Shown one piece after another: positions 9,152 to 17,948 of a stretch of DNA of 46,981 nt (its first letter is position 1; each line of letters opens with the position of its first letter). Under the pieces are notes generated by a model. The model did no database searches and was not told the DNA's origin. It was given only the letters and a program-made list of their open reading frames with translations. The DNA comes from Kingella pumchi. GTDB lineage: Bacteria > Pseudomonadota > Gammaproteobacteria > Burkholderiales > Neisseriaceae. The stretch lies in NCBI RefSeq assembly GCF_022288825.1, contig NZ_JAKOOW010000018.1, positions 2,837-49,817 on the forward strand. Direction: 5' to 3'. Both the position numbers and the translations under genes were made by a program.

Positions 9152-9778
9152 ATGAAAAACATCGTTATCCTGATTTCCGGCCGCGGCAGCAATATGCAGG
9201 CGGTGGTTGAAGCCCGCATTCCCGATGCCCGCGTTGCGCTGGTGCTGTCCAACAAAAGCGACGCCGCCGGCCTGGCGTGGGCGGCGCAACAGGGCATCGC
9301 CACCGCCGCGCTGAACCACCGCGACTATGCCGACCGCGCCGCGTTCGATCGCGCGATGATCGCCGAAATCGACCGCCACCGGCCCGATCTGGTATTGCTG
9401 GCGGGCTTTATGCGCATCCTGACTCCCGAATTTTGCGCGCATTACGCCGGCCACCTGATCAATATCCATCCCTCGCTGCTGCCGTCCTTCCCCGGCCTGC
9501 ACACCCACCGCCGCGCCATCGAAGAAGGCTGCCGGCTGGCCGGCTGCACTGTCCACTTCGCCACCGCCGAGCTCGACAGCGGCCCGATTATCGCCCAGGC
9601 GGCGGTGCCGGTTTTGGATGGCGACAACGAAGACACCCTTGCCGCGCGCGTGCTGGCAGCCGAACACCGCATTTTGCCGCAGGCGGTGGCCGATTTTCTG
9701 GCAGGCAGCCTGAAAACCGACGGCCGCCGCGTGCTCGGCCGCGCCCAAGCCGAAGCCGGCAGCCGGCTGGAAAACTGA
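9152..9778 (+). CDS. purN: Phosphoribosylglycinamide formyltransferase (GART)
   Basis: A 208-residue enzyme that formylates GAR with 10-formyl-tetrahydrofolate in purine synthesis. It has the N-terminal phosphate-binding ISGRGSNMQAV, the active-site NIHPSLLPSFPG and the catalytic Asp segment TAELDSGPIIAQ. An internal DUS near the C-terminus is read as GSLK (LAGSLKTD). The ribosome site is weak. Confidence 0.93.
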   Translation: MKNIVILISGRGSNMQAVVEARIPDARVALVLSNKSDAAGLAWAAQQGIATAALNHRDYADRAAFDRAMIAEIDRHRPDLVLLAGFMRILTPEFCAHYAGHLINIHPSLLPSFPGLHTHRRAIEEGCRLAGCTVHFATAELDSGPIIAQAAVPVLDGDNEDTLAARVLAAEHRILPQAVADFLAGSLKTDGRRVLGRAQAEAGSRLEN

Positions 9779-9828
9779 ATCCCGCTGAAAAAGCCCGCCA
9801 CGCCGTATGATTCGGCGGCGGTATCCGC

Positions 9829-9834
9829 TATAAT
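9829..9834 (+). promoter_or_regulatory. -10 box of eno
   Basis: TATAAT in CCGCTATAATCCCGCC, 38 bases before the eno ATG. It is of the same CGCTATAAT type as waaC, hemW and ptsH. No clear -35. Confidence 0.5.
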
Positions 9835-9872
9835 CCCGCCGTTTTTTTGCCTATCCCGTTCAGGAGCTACCG

Positions 9873-11159
9873 ATGAGTGCCATTACCGACATTTTCGCCC
9901 GCGAAATTCTCGATTCGCGCGGCAACCCCACCGTAGAATGCGACGTGCTGCTGGAAAGCGGCGTGATGGGTCGCGCCGCCGTACCCAGCGGCGCTTCCAC
10001 CGGCTCGCGCGAAGCGCTGGAGCTGCGCGACGGTGATGCTGCCCGCTATCTGGGCAAAGGCGTGCTCAAAGCCGTTGAAAACATCAATAACGAAATCGCC
10101 CAGGCGCTGATCGGCATCGACGCTTCCGAGCAGGGCTATATCGACCGCATCCTGCTCGATCTGGACGGCACCGACAACAAAGGCCGTCTCGGCGCCAACG
10201 CCACGCTGGCGGTATCGCTGGCCGTTGCCCGCGCCGCCGCCGAAGACGCCGGCCTGCCGCTCTACCGCTACTTGGGTGGCGCCGGCCCGATGGCGATGCC
10301 GGTACCGATGATGAACGTCATCAACGGCGGCGAACACGCCAACAACAGCCTGGACATCCAGGAATTTATGATTATGCCCGTTGGCGCCCAGTCCTTCCGC
10401 GAAGCGCTGCGCTGCGGCGCCGAAGTCTTCCACGCGCTGAAAAAACTGTGCGACGGTAAAGGCTTCCCCACCACCGTCGGCGACGAAGGCGGCTTCGCCC
10501 CCAATCTCGGCAGCCACCAGGAAGCGCTGGAGCTGATTCAGGAAGCGGTAGCCGCAGCCGGCTACACCGTCGGCGAAGACGTGGTATTCGCGCTCGACTG
10601 CGCCTCCAGCGAGTTCTACCGCGACGGCAAATATCACCTGTCCGCCGAAGGTCTGGCGCTCTCCAGCGCAGAATTTGCCGACTACCTGGCCGACTTGGTG
10701 GAAAAATTCCCCATCGTTTCCATCGAAGACGGCATGGACGAGAACGACCGCGACGGCTGGAAGCTGCTCACCGCCAAACTCGGCGGCAAAGTGCAGCTGG
10801 TGGGCGACGATTTATTCGTTACCAACCCCGCCATCCTGGCCGAAGGCATCAAAGACGGCATCGCCAATGCCCTCTTGGTAAAAGTGAACCAAATCGGCAC
10901 CCTGAGCGAAACCCTGCAGGCCGTCGATCTGGCCAAGCGCCACCGCTACGCCAGCGTAATGAGCCACCGCTCGGGCGAAACCGAAGATTCCACCATCGCC
11001 GATCTGGCCGTGGCCACCAACTGCATGCAGATCAAAACCGGCTCGCTCTCGCGCTCCGACCGCATGGCCAAATACAACCAGCTTCTGCGCATCGAAGAAG
11101 AGCTGGGCGATGTCGCCTACTACCCCGGCCGCGAAGCCTTCTACCAACTCAAAGCGTAA
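9873..11159 (+). CDS. eno: Enolase
   Basis: A 428-residue glycolytic enzyme that converts 2-phosphoglycerate to phosphoenolpyruvate, and also a scaffold of the RNA degradosome in some bacteria. It has the GASTGSREALELRDGD loop, the catalytic Glu region GDEGGFAPN, the metal-binding Asp in SIEDGMDENDRDGW, and the signature LLVKVNQIGTLSET with the catalytic Lys. A strong AGGAG site precedes the ATG. ftsB follows, as in many proteobacteria, but a DUS hairpin lies between. Confidence 0.97.
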   Translation: MSAITDIFAREILDSRGNPTVECDVLLESGVMGRAAVPSGASTGSREALELRDGDAARYLGKGVLKAVENINNEIAQALIGIDASEQGYIDRILLDLDGTDNKGRLGANATLAVSLAVARAAAEDAGLPLYRYLGGAGPMAMPVPMMNVINGGEHANNSLDIQEFMIMPVGAQSFREALRCGAEVFHALKKLCDGKGFPTTVGDEGGFAPNLGSHQEALELIQEAVAAAGYTVGEDVVFALDCASSEFYRDGKYHLSAEGLALSSAEFADYLADLVEKFPIVSIEDGMDENDRDGWKLLTAKLGGKVQLVGDDLFVTNPAILAEGIKDGIANALLVKVNQIGTLSETLQAVDLAKRHRYASVMSHRSGETEDSTIADLAVATNCMQIKTGSLSRSDRMAKYNQLLRIEEELGDVAYYPGREAFYQLKA

Positions 11160-11162
11160 CTG

Positions 11163-11210
11163 TTTTTTCAGGCTGCCTGAACCTGCGGTTTTTTCAGGCA
11201 GCCTGAAAAC
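11163..11210 (+). terminator. DUS hairpin between eno and ftsB
   Basis: Two inverted DUS copies (TTTTTTCAGGCTGCCTGAA and TTCAGGCAGCCTGAAAA). Each is itself near-palindromic. It may end or reduce eno transcription before ftsB. Confidence 0.6.
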
Positions 11211-11222
11211 GAAAGGCACACC

Positions 11223-11504
11223 GTGAAATACATTACCTTCATCCTGCTGGCCATTCTCGGCGGCCTGCATTTTCAAATCTGGAAACCCGGCGGCCTGCGC
11301 GCCCAATACGCCGAAGCCAGCGCCCAAGCCGCCGATTTTGCCAGCCGCAACGAAGGCGCGCGCATCAACAACAACATCCTGCGCGCCGAAGTCGAAGACC
11401 TGAAAAACGGCTACGAAGCCGTAACCGAGCTGGCCCGCTTCCAGCTGGGCTACATCCGCGACGGCGAAATCTACTACGACTTAAGCCACGGCGAAGAGCC
11501 ATAA
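11223..11504 (+). CDS. ftsB: Cell division protein FtsB
   Basis: A 93-residue bitopic septal protein that forms the FtsQBL complex and helps activate FtsWI. It has a short cytoplasmic N-terminus, a TM helix at about residues 4-20, a periplasmic coiled coil (AEASAQAADFASRN, then RAEVEDLKNGYEAV) and the conserved ARFQLGYIRDGEIYYDL end. It begins with GTG after a GAAAGG site. Its place after eno is the classic one. Confidence 0.9.
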   Translation: MKYITFILLAILGGLHFQIWKPGGLRAQYAEASAQAADFASRNEGARINNNILRAEVEDLKNGYEAVTELARFQLGYIRDGEIYYDLSHGEEP

Positions 11505-11816
11505 ACACCCGCCCGCAGCAGCCGCGTGCCAACGGCAAACAACCCAAAGCAGCCTGAAAAGCCCTTGCGCTTTTCAGGCTGCTTTTTCGTTGCAGTTTCA
11601 ACAGCAGAATCTGCGTTAATGTCGGCATTATGCAACGCTTTGATTGCGGTTTTTGTTGCCCAAAACGCCTAAAACGAAAGCAAAATGCGTTTTATTTGCA
11701 AGATGTTTGCGCGGCATCAAACAAAACGGCTCCCACCTGCGGTTTAGCGGTGGCGCAACATAACGGCCGTCCGCATAATCGCCGTTTTCCAACCCCGCAA
11801 CCGCAAAGGAGCTTTA
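11505..11816. other. 312-bp intergenic region, ftsB to carbonic anhydrase
   Basis: It contains the DUS terminator of ftsB. About 230 bases of lower-GC sequence follow, with no recognised gene, and probably hold the carbonic anhydrase promoter. I see no clear -10/-35 pair. Confidence 0.6.
11546..11587 (+). terminator. DUS terminator after ftsB
   Basis: A 17-bp inverted repeat (AAAGCAGCCTGAAAAGC and its complement) with a 6-base loop and a T5 tract. Confidence 0.85.
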
Positions 11817-12557
11817 ATGAAACTGCGTCTGTCCCTGCTGGCCGCACTGTGCGCCGCTTCCCTTTCCACCGCTGCTGCCGCCCATTCGGGCTGGTCCTAC
11901 ACCGGCGACGACGGCCCCGAACACTGGGGCAATCTGAGCCCAGCCTACGCCACCTGCCAGAGCGGAAAAAACCAGTCGCCGGTGGATTTGGCCGCCGGTT
12001 CGGCCACCGCGGTCAACCGCACCGCCTTTCGTTACGGTCCGATGAACTACAGCGTGGAAAACAACGGCCACACCATCCAGGCCACACCCGCCGAAGCCAA
12101 CCAGTCGCTGAAGCTCGGCGGCAAGACCTTCACCTTTAAGCAGTTTCACTTCCACACCCCCAGCGAGCACACTTTCGACGGCAAATACTTCCCGATGGAA
12201 GCGCATTTCGTCCACCAGTCCGACAGCGGCGAATTGGCGGTGCTGGGCGTGATGTTTGTCGAGGGCAAAGAAAACCCCGCGCTCAAACCGCTGCTGGCGC
12301 AGCCGCTCAAAGCCGGCGAAAAAGCCGAGCTGGCCGACAAACTCGACATCATGCCGATGTTCCCGCGCGGGCAGAAGCACTACCGGCTCAACGGTTCGCT
12401 GACCACCCCACCCTGCAGCGAGGGCGTGAACTGGATTGTTTTCAAACATCCGGTTAGCGCCAGCAAAGCGCAGCTTGAAGCCATGCGCGCTATGATCGGC
12501 CACGACAACAACCGCCCCGTGCAGCCGCTGAACGCGCGGATTGTGGTCGAGGAATAA
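11817..12557 (+). CDS. cah: Periplasmic alpha-class carbonic anhydrase
   Basis: A 246-residue exported zinc enzyme that interconverts CO2 and bicarbonate. A signal peptide of about 22 residues ends at AAA. The three zinc ligands are H111 and H113 (FKQFHFHTPSEH) and H130 (MEAHFVH). The proton-relay region (HWGNL) and the substrate-pocket segment GSLTTPPCSEGVNW are present. A strong AGGAG precedes the ATG. Alpha-carbonic anhydrases of this type are known in Neisseria and support growth at low CO2. Confidence 0.92.
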   Translation: MKLRLSLLAALCAASLSTAAAAHSGWSYTGDDGPEHWGNLSPAYATCQSGKNQSPVDLAAGSATAVNRTAFRYGPMNYSVENNGHTIQATPAEANQSLKLGGKTFTFKQFHFHTPSEHTFDGKYFPMEAHFVHQSDSGELAVLGVMFVEGKENPALKPLLAQPLKAGEKAELADKLDIMPMFPRGQKHYRLNGSLTTPPCSEGVNWIVFKHPVSASKAQLEAMRAMIGHDNNRPVQPLNARIVVEE

Positions 12558-12581
12558 AGCGCCGCTTAACGCGGCATCCGG

Positions 12582-12613
12582 CCGCCGGAGCCCCTGGCTT
12601 CCGGCGGTTTTTT
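12582..12613 (+). terminator. Conventional terminator after carbonic anhydrase
   Basis: CCGCCGGAGCC pairs with GGCTTCCGGCGG and is followed by T6. It is one of the few terminators here not built from a DUS. Confidence 0.85.
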
Positions 12614-12688
12614 GTCTGCCGCTTTTTCAGGCTGCCTGTCAGTCAAAAGCAGCCTGAAAAGCAAAAAACAAAACATTCCAAACAAAAC

Positions 12689-12717
12689 TTAGCAAAATCC
12701 GCCACAAAAAGTATAAT
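12689..12717 (+). promoter_or_regulatory. Promoter of the TonB-dependent receptor
   Basis: TTAGCA (12689-12694), a 17-base spacer and a perfect TATAAT (12712-12717). Confidence 0.55.
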
Positions 12718-12730
12718 CGCAATCGCTTCT
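12711..12730 (+). promoter_or_regulatory. Possible Fur box
   Basis: Sequence GTATAATCGCAATCGCTTCT overlaps the -10 and start region. It matches the first ATAAT unit of the Fur consensus well and the later hexamers only partly. Position and the downstream iron-uptake gene favour Fur control. Confidence 0.4.
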
Positions 12731-12793
12731 TATATTATCAACCGAATTATCGGATGATTGTCCCGCTTCCCAAACCCAACACAAGGAATCTCC

Positions 12794-14953
12794 ATGAAAA
12801 TCCTCCGCCCCCGCAGCCGTCCTACTCTGATTGCCCTGGCGCTGGTGCCGCTGTTTGCTTTCGGCCAGGACGCGACCGAACTCGAAACCGTCAAGGTAAC
12901 CGGCTCGCGCCCCGAATCGCTCAACCAAGGCTATTCCACCGACGGCACATATGCGCCGCTGGGCATCGGCATGACCCTGCGCGAAACGCCGCAAAGCGTG
13001 AGCGTAACCACCTCCAAACAGATGGAAGACTGGAAACTCGACAGCCTGCGCAAAGTGATGGAGCAGACCAACGGCGTCACCGTGAAAAGCGGCAGCGGCG
13101 GCAGCGACCGCTATGCCGGGCTGCACTCGCGCGGCATGGAAGTGAAAAACTTCCAGATGGACGGCGTGCCCTACCGCAGCTCCGGTTTCAGCAAAGACTC
13201 GTGGACAGGCTGGGGCGGCGTGGATACCCGCGCGCTCGACCGCGTGGAAGTGCTGCGCGGCGCGTCCGCCCTCTTGGGCGGCACGGGCGATCCCTCCGCA
13301 CAAGTGAGCCTCGTGCGCAAACGTCCCACCAAAGACTTCAAAGCCGAAATCAGCACCGAAATCGGCAACCACAGCCGTTGGGGCGTGAACGGCGACGTTT
13401 CAGGCAGCCTGAACGCCGAGGGCAGCCTGCGCGCTCGCATCGTGGCGGGGCACGAGCGTAGCGGCTACATGATTGAAGACGCAAAAATGCGCAACAGCAG
13501 CCTCTATGCCGTGGCCGAATGGGATGCCGCCCCCGCCACCACCCTCTCCGTCGGCACCCAGCTGCAAAACCGCCGCGAAACCGACACCCCCATCTTCCTG
13601 CCCACCGCCTACGACAGCGAAGGCTACCCGCTGAAAAACGAAATCAGCCGCCACGCCAACAATTCGCCCAAAGGCACATCCTACAAATACAGCAGCCGCA
13701 ACGTGTTCGCCGAAGTACGCCACCGCTTTTCGCCCGACTGGAAAACCAAGCTCGAATACAACTGGACGCGCAACACCATACACGACCGCCAAGGCTACGC
13801 GGCGATGAAAACCGACCACGACACCCGCCAAATCGACCTGCTCGAAACCGATTCGAGCGAAAAAAGCACCACCCACAGCTTCGCCGCCTCGGTGGACGGC
13901 AAATACAACCTTCTCGGCCGCAAACACGACATCCTGTTCGGCATCAGCGGCTTCAACACCAAAAACCGCGCCCCCAGCCGCTTTGCCCGTTACGACAACG
14001 CCTTCGGCCTGCACGACTTTCTAAATAACCGCAGCCTGCGCCCGGCCAACCCCGTACCCGACGCGGAATACACCGCCGACGACGACATCCGTGCCCGCCA
14101 GTTCGGCGGCTACTTCGCCACCCGCTTCCGCCCCACCGAGCGCCTCGCCCTGATCGGCGGCGCGCGCTACAGCCGCATCACCATGCAAAAAGCCGAACAC
14201 GTCGCAGGCACAAACGAAAAAGTAAGCCGCAGCAAAGCCACCCCCTACATCGGCGCGGTGTACGACCTCACCGACCAACTCTCCGCCTACACCAGCTACG
14301 GCACCTCCTTCGAGCCCGTGTTCGACAAAGGCCAAGACGGACGCTTCCTCAAACCCACCACCGGCCGCAACATCGAAATCGGCCTCAAAGGCGAATTTTT
14401 CGACCAACGCCTCAACGTCTCCGCCGCCCTCTTTGACACCCGCAAAAACGGCATGCCCAAATACGTGGAAAGCGGCGACTACTACGTTTCCGAAGACAAC
14501 ATCCGCACACGCGGCTTTGAAACCGAAGCCGCCGGCCGCATTAACGACAACTGGTTCGTCAGCGCAGGCTACACCGTGCAAAACCGCAAAGGCGGCGAAG
14601 ACTCCTACGAAGCCGACCTGCCGCGCCACCAAATCAAACTCGCCACCACCTATGATTTGAACGAGCGTCTCACCCTCGGCGGCAGCCTGCGCTGGCAGAG
14701 CAAAACCAGCAACATCAACAAAAGCGCGCTGGCCGACGAAAACGACGCTCCCTCGCTCGAACGCGCCCGCAAGTCTGCCACCCAGAAAGCCTACACCCTG
14801 GTTGACCTGATGGCCGCCTACCGCATCAACAAAAACGCCGAAGTTACGCTCAATATCAACAATCTCTTCAACACCCGTTACCGCACCCTTTCCACCTTCC
14901 TTGCCTACGGCGAAGGGCGCAATGCGGTGCTGGGATTCAAATACCGCTTCTAA
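12794..14953 (+). CDS. TonB-dependent siderophore receptor
   Basis: A 719-residue outer-membrane gated channel. The signal peptide ends near FAFGQ, and a TonB-box-like ETVKV lies just after it. The plug domain (about 30-190) shows LRETPQSVSV, RGMEVKNFQMDG and VEVLRGASALLGGTGDPSAQV. The 22-strand barrel ends in the C-terminal aromatic GFKYRF needed for assembly. The plug resembles the FpvA/FoxA/FhuE group of ferric-hydroxamate or pyoverdine-type receptors. The ligand cannot be told from the sequence. The start at 12794 has an AAGGAA site. The ATG 12 codons upstream lacks one and precedes the signal peptide poorly. Confidence 0.9.
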   Translation: MKILRPRSRPTLIALALVPLFAFGQDATELETVKVTGSRPESLNQGYSTDGTYAPLGIGMTLRETPQSVSVTTSKQMEDWKLDSLRKVMEQTNGVTVKSGSGGSDRYAGLHSRGMEVKNFQMDGVPYRSSGFSKDSWTGWGGVDTRALDRVEVLRGASALLGGTGDPSAQVSLVRKRPTKDFKAEISTEIGNHSRWGVNGDVSGSLNAEGSLRARIVAGHERSGYMIEDAKMRNSSLYAVAEWDAAPATTLSVGTQLQNRRETDTPIFLPTAYDSEGYPLKNEISRHANNSPKGTSYKYSSRNVFAEVRHRFSPDWKTKLEYNWTRNTIHDRQGYAAMKTDHDTRQIDLLETDSSEKSTTHSFAASVDGKYNLLGRKHDILFGISGFNTKNRAPSRFARYDNAFGLHDFLNNRSLRPANPVPDAEYTADDDIRARQFGGYFATRFRPTERLALIGGARYSRITMQKAEHVAGTNEKVSRSKATPYIGAVYDLTDQLSAYTSYGTSFEPVFDKGQDGRFLKPTTGRNIEIGLKGEFFDQRLNVSAALFDTRKNGMPKYVESGDYYVSEDNIRTRGFETEAAGRINDNWFVSAGYTVQNRKGGEDSYEADLPRHQIKLATTYDLNERLTLGGSLRWQSKTSNINKSALADENDAPSLERARKSATQKAYTLVDLMAAYRINKNAEVTLNINNLFNTRYRTLSTFLAYGEGRNAVLGFKYRF

Positions 14954-14982
14954 ACGGCAAAAAAGCAGCCTGAAAACTTTTA

Positions 14983-15020
14983 GCTTCGCAACTCCGCTAC
15001 GCTACACAGGCTGCTTTTTT
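14983..15020 (+). repeat. Composite GCTTCGCAACTCCGCT repeat, copy 1
   Basis: GCTTCGCAACTCCGCTACGC followed by TACACAGGCTGCTTTTTT. A second copy lies at 44347-44382 with about two mismatches. With the DUS at 14963 it can form a terminator hairpin for the receptor gene. Confidence 0.7.
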
Positions 15021-15089
15021 GCATCCGCACCACCGCATCTGTTTGAATCTATCTGCGGGAACTGCATCCCAAGCCGTGCGGCACAAAGC

Positions 15090-15121
15090 AAAGGCAGCCT
15101 GAAAGTTTTCAGGCTGCCTTT
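15090..15121. terminator. Bidirectional DUS terminator
   Basis: A perfect 15-bp stem (AAAGGCAGCCTGAAA and its complement) with a 2-base gap, between the convergent receptor gene and the small lipoprotein gene. Confidence 0.85.
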
Positions 15122-15149
15122 GCGTGCCGATGCCGGCGCAGTATTTGGC

Positions 15150-15287
15150 TTAGTGGTTTACCGAAGTTTCCACGCCGCCTTTGATTTCGCCGTACACCTC
15201 GTTTTGTGCCTGCGAACCCTGCGCGGCACAGGCGGCAAGGGTAGCGGCGGCCAATGCCAGTACGGCCAGTTTTTTCAGTGTGTTCAT
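15150..15287 (-). CDS. Small lipoprotein, 45 residues
   Basis: A short gene with a clear GAAAGGAAACAAT ribosome site before its ATG. The product starts MNTLKKLAVLALAAATLAAC: a lipoprotein signal with lipobox LAAC, so lipidation at Cys20. A mature part of about 26 residues follows (CAAQGSQAQNEVYGEIKGG, then VETSVNH). It resembles the size and layout of entericidin-like and other tiny neisserial lipoproteins, but I do not recognise a specific family. It is flanked on both sides by terminators, so it is a single-gene unit. Confidence 0.75.
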   Translation of the reverse strand: MNTLKKLAVLALAAATLAACAAQGSQAQNEVYGEIKGGVETSVNH

Positions 15288-15354
15288 ATTGTTTCCTTTC
15301 TGTTTGAAGGACGGTTGCAAAGCGCGGATTATATTTCAGGCTGCCGGCCAGGGC

Positions 15355-15400
15355 AAAAAGCAGCCTGAAAGCCGCCACCACCGCTTTCAGGCTGCTTTTT
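15355..15400 (-). terminator. DUS terminator after the GDSL esterase
   Basis: An 18-bp inverted repeat with A5/T5 edges, 10 bases past the esterase stop on the minus strand. Confidence 0.85.
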
Positions 15401-15409
15401 GCCGCGGAC

Positions 15410-16039
15410 TCAGCCGCGCCAGAAACCCTGTTTTTTCAGAAAGGCCGCCAGCCGCTCGGCAAACAGGGCGTAGCCGCGCGCGTTGGCGTGGATGGCGTCG
15501 GATCTTAAACCGGCGTCGCTGAGAATGTCTGCCCAGCCGCCGGCAAACAGCGGCACGCGGTATTCGCCGGCCAAATCGGCGTACAGCGGATGGTCCGACA
15601 GGCTGCCGACCAGCGCACCGAGACTGGGCTGCGGCTCGGCAATCAGCACCAGCGGCACGCCGGCGGCCTGCACGGCGGCGATGGTGCTGCCGATGTGGCG
15701 GCGGGTTTCGGCTTCGGCAACGCGGCGCAGAAAATCGTTGCCGCCGATGCCCAGCAGCACCAGCTTGGGCGACTGCTTCATCAGCGCCGGCAGCCGCGCC
15801 AGCGCCTGCTGCGAAGTGTCGCCGGACACGCCGCCGTTGACCAACTGCCAGCCGGTCAGTTCTGACAGCTTGCGCGGATAGGCGGCTTCGGGCGGCGCGC
15901 CGTAGCCGTAGGTCAGCGAGTCGCCGAGCGCCAGCACCGTTGCGCCGCGCGGCAGGGCGCTGTGTTTGGCGCCGCGGGCGCAGGCGGCCAGCAGCAGGGC
16001 GGCGGTGCCGAACAGAAAATGGCGGCGGTCGGTGGTCAT
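15410..16039 (-). CDS. SGNH/GDSL-family esterase, TesA-like lipoprotein
   Basis: A 209-residue arylesterase or lysophospholipase-type hydrolase. The N-terminus MTTDRRHFLFGTAALLLAAC combines a twin-arginine-like motif with a lipobox, so it is probably a membrane-anchored lipoprotein. Catalytic blocks are all present: GDSLTYGYG (Ser), NGGVSGDT (Gly), GIGGND (Asn) and SDAIHAN (Asp-x2-His). Length and order match TesA/EstA-like proteins. The start has an AAGGAAA site. The substrate is unknown; short acyl esters or lysolipids are likely. Confidence 0.85.
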   Translation of the reverse strand: MTTDRRHFLFGTAALLLAACARGAKHSALPRGATVLALGDSLTYGYGAPPEAAYPRKLSELTGWQLVNGGVSGDTSQQALARLPALMKQSPKLVLLGIGGNDFLRRVAEAETRRHIGSTIAAVQAAGVPLVLIAEPQPSLGALVGSLSDHPLYADLAGEYRVPLFAGGWADILSDAGLRSDAIHANARGYALFAERLAAFLKKQGFWRG

Positions 16040-16133
16040 GGGTTTCCTTTCACAGTTATCCGGCTGCGCCGAAAAAATGCTTGGGCGCTGTCCGAACCGG
16101 AATAAGCGGCGTTTTCAGGCTGCCTGCAGCCTG

Positions 16134-16179
16134 AAAAAAGCAGCCTGAAAGCCCGTTTTGCGCTTTCAGGCTGCTTTTT
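16134..16179 (-). terminator. DUS terminator after ptsI
   Basis: An inverted repeat built on AAAAAAGCAGCCTGAAAGC, 20 bases beyond the ptsI stop on the minus strand, with a T6 tract in that direction. Confidence 0.85.
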
Positions 16180-16198
16180 CGTAACGCCGGCGGGATGT

Positions 16199-17947
16199 TC
16201 AGCTTTCTTCGTCCTGCAGATTGAGTTTTTTCAGTAGGGCGTCGGTTTTATCGGGGTCTTCGTTGCGGGTCAGGCGCAGGATGTCGTGCTCGAGATCGGC
16301 GATGCGGCTGTGCAGCACCACGTCTTTCACCGCCAGCAGGTTGCTGCTGTTCATGGAAAAACGGCGCAGGCCGAGACCGAGCAGCAATCGGGTGTAGCGC
16401 GGGTCGCCGGCCATTTCGCCGCACACGGATACCGGCTTGCCCATGCGGTTGGCGGTGCGGATGATGTGGGCGAGCAGGCGCACCACGGCGGGGTGGGCGG
16501 GCTGGTAGAGATAGGCGACGGCATCGTCGCCGCGATCGACCGACAGGGTGTATTGGATCAGATCGTTGGTGCCGATGGATACGAAGTCGAGATATTTGAG
16601 CAGGCTGGACACGGTGAGTGCGGCGGACGGGATTTCGATCATGCAGCCGACTTCGATGTCGCCGAAGGCTTCGCCGCGCTCGGTGAGCTGGCGGCGGGCG
16701 GTGTCCAGGTGGATCAGGCTTTGTTTGAGCTCGGACAGGCTGGAAATCATCGGCCACATCATTTTGATTTTGCCGAACACGGCGGCGCGCAAAATGGCGC
16801 GCATCTGGGTGCGGAACATCACCGGCTCGGCGTGGCACAGACGGATACCGGTCAGCCCCAGCGCGGGGTTGGCGGCGGCGTTGGGCGTGCCGTGGCCGCC
16901 GAACCAGCGCGGGTTTTTATCCACGCCCAAATCGACGGTGCGGATGGTGCATTCTTTGCCTTTGAGTTTTTTAACGGTTTCGGCGTAGGCGTGAAACAGC
17001 TCGTCTTCGTCGGGCAGGTTGTCGCGGTTGAGATAGAGAAACTCGCTGCGCAGCAGGCCGACGCCGTCGGCGCCGAGCTTGAGCAGGTTTTTGACTTCGC
17101 CGGCGCTTTCGATATTGGCCAAGAGTTCGATCTCTTCGCCGTCGAGCGTAGTGGCGGCGGTGTTTTTGAGTTTGTTGAGCTGGCGCTGGCGGCTTTTGTA
17201 TTCGCGCAGCAGACGGCGGTATTCGGCGAGCACGATTTCGTCGGGCTCGATAATCAGGGTGCCGGTGATGCCGTCCACCACCACCCATTCGTGTTCGCTG
17301 ATCAGCGCACGGGCGTTGCCCAAACCGATTACCGACGGAATGTTCAGGCTGCGGCCGAGTATGGCGGTGTGGCTGGTGGCGCCGCCGGCGTCGGTTACGA
17401 AGCCTTCGATGCGCTGGTCTTTGAAATAAACGGTATCGGCGGGGGAAAGGTCGTGGGCGATCAGAATGGTGTCGTCCAGCAGATTGGCATCGAGATTGAT
17501 TTCGGTGCTCTGGCCGGCCAGGTTTTTCTGGATGCGCTCGACCACCTGCAGCATATCCTGCTTGCGGGTGCGCAGGTATTCGTCGCCGATGTCGTCAAAC
17601 TGGCGGCTTAAGCGCTCGGTTTGGATGCTCAGCGCCCATTCGGCGTTGATCTGGCGCTCGAACAGAATGTCCACCGGCTCGCGCGACAGGGTAACGTCGG
17701 CCAGCAGCATCAGGTGCAGCGAGATAAAGGCGCCCAGCTCGGTGGGGGCGTTTTCGGGAATGGCGCTGCGCAGCTGCTCGAGCTGGCGGCGGGTGGTTTT
17801 GACCGCGGCTTCGTAACGCTCGGCCTCGGCCGCCAGCGCCTCGGGCGGCAAATCGAGCTGCGGCACTTCGGCCACCCCGCGCCGCACCAGATGGGCGCGG
17901 CCGATGGCGATCCCGCCGCCTGCGGCATAACCGTGCAGCACAATCAC
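16199..17947 (-). CDS. ptsI: PTS enzyme I (phosphoenolpyruvate-protein phosphotransferase)
   Basis: A 582-residue soluble kinase that takes phosphate from phosphoenolpyruvate and passes it to HPr. The phosphorylated histidine is H193 in GGATSHTAILGRS. The PEP-binding region includes the GLLRSEFLYL motif and the signature DFVSIGTNDLIQYTLSVDR, with the catalytic Cys in VCGEMAGDP. It begins with GTG one base after the ptsH stop, using the GGAGAA at the end of ptsH. No sugar-specific EII is nearby, so the pair may feed a regulatory or truncated PTS, as in other neisserial species (inference). Confidence 0.94.
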   Translation of the reverse strand: MIVLHGYAAGGGIAIGRAHLVRRGVAEVPQLDLPPEALAAEAERYEAAVKTTRRQLEQLRSAIPENAPTELGAFISLHLMLLADVTLSREPVDILFERQINAEWALSIQTERLSRQFDDIGDEYLRTRKQDMLQVVERIQKNLAGQSTEINLDANLLDDTILIAHDLSPADTVYFKDQRIEGFVTDAGGATSHTAILGRSLNIPSVIGLGNARALISEHEWVVVDGITGTLIIEPDEIVLAEYRRLLREYKSRQRQLNKLKNTAATTLDGEEIELLANIESAGEVKNLLKLGADGVGLLRSEFLYLNRDNLPDEDELFHAYAETVKKLKGKECTIRTVDLGVDKNPRWFGGHGTPNAAANPALGLTGIRLCHAEPVMFRTQMRAILRAAVFGKIKMMWPMISSLSELKQSLIHLDTARRQLTERGEAFGDIEVGCMIEIPSAALTVSSLLKYLDFVSIGTNDLIQYTLSVDRGDDAVAYLYQPAHPAVVRLLAHIIRTANRMGKPVSVCGEMAGDPRYTRLLLGLGLRRFSMNSSNLLAVKDVVLHSRIADLEHDILRLTRNEDPDKTDALLKKLNLQDEES

Positions 17948-17948
17948 C

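Noticed and set aside
11505..11816. Small gene between ftsB and the carbonic anhydrase gene
   Set aside because: Short frames exist but lack ribosome sites and protein-like composition. The region looks regulatory.
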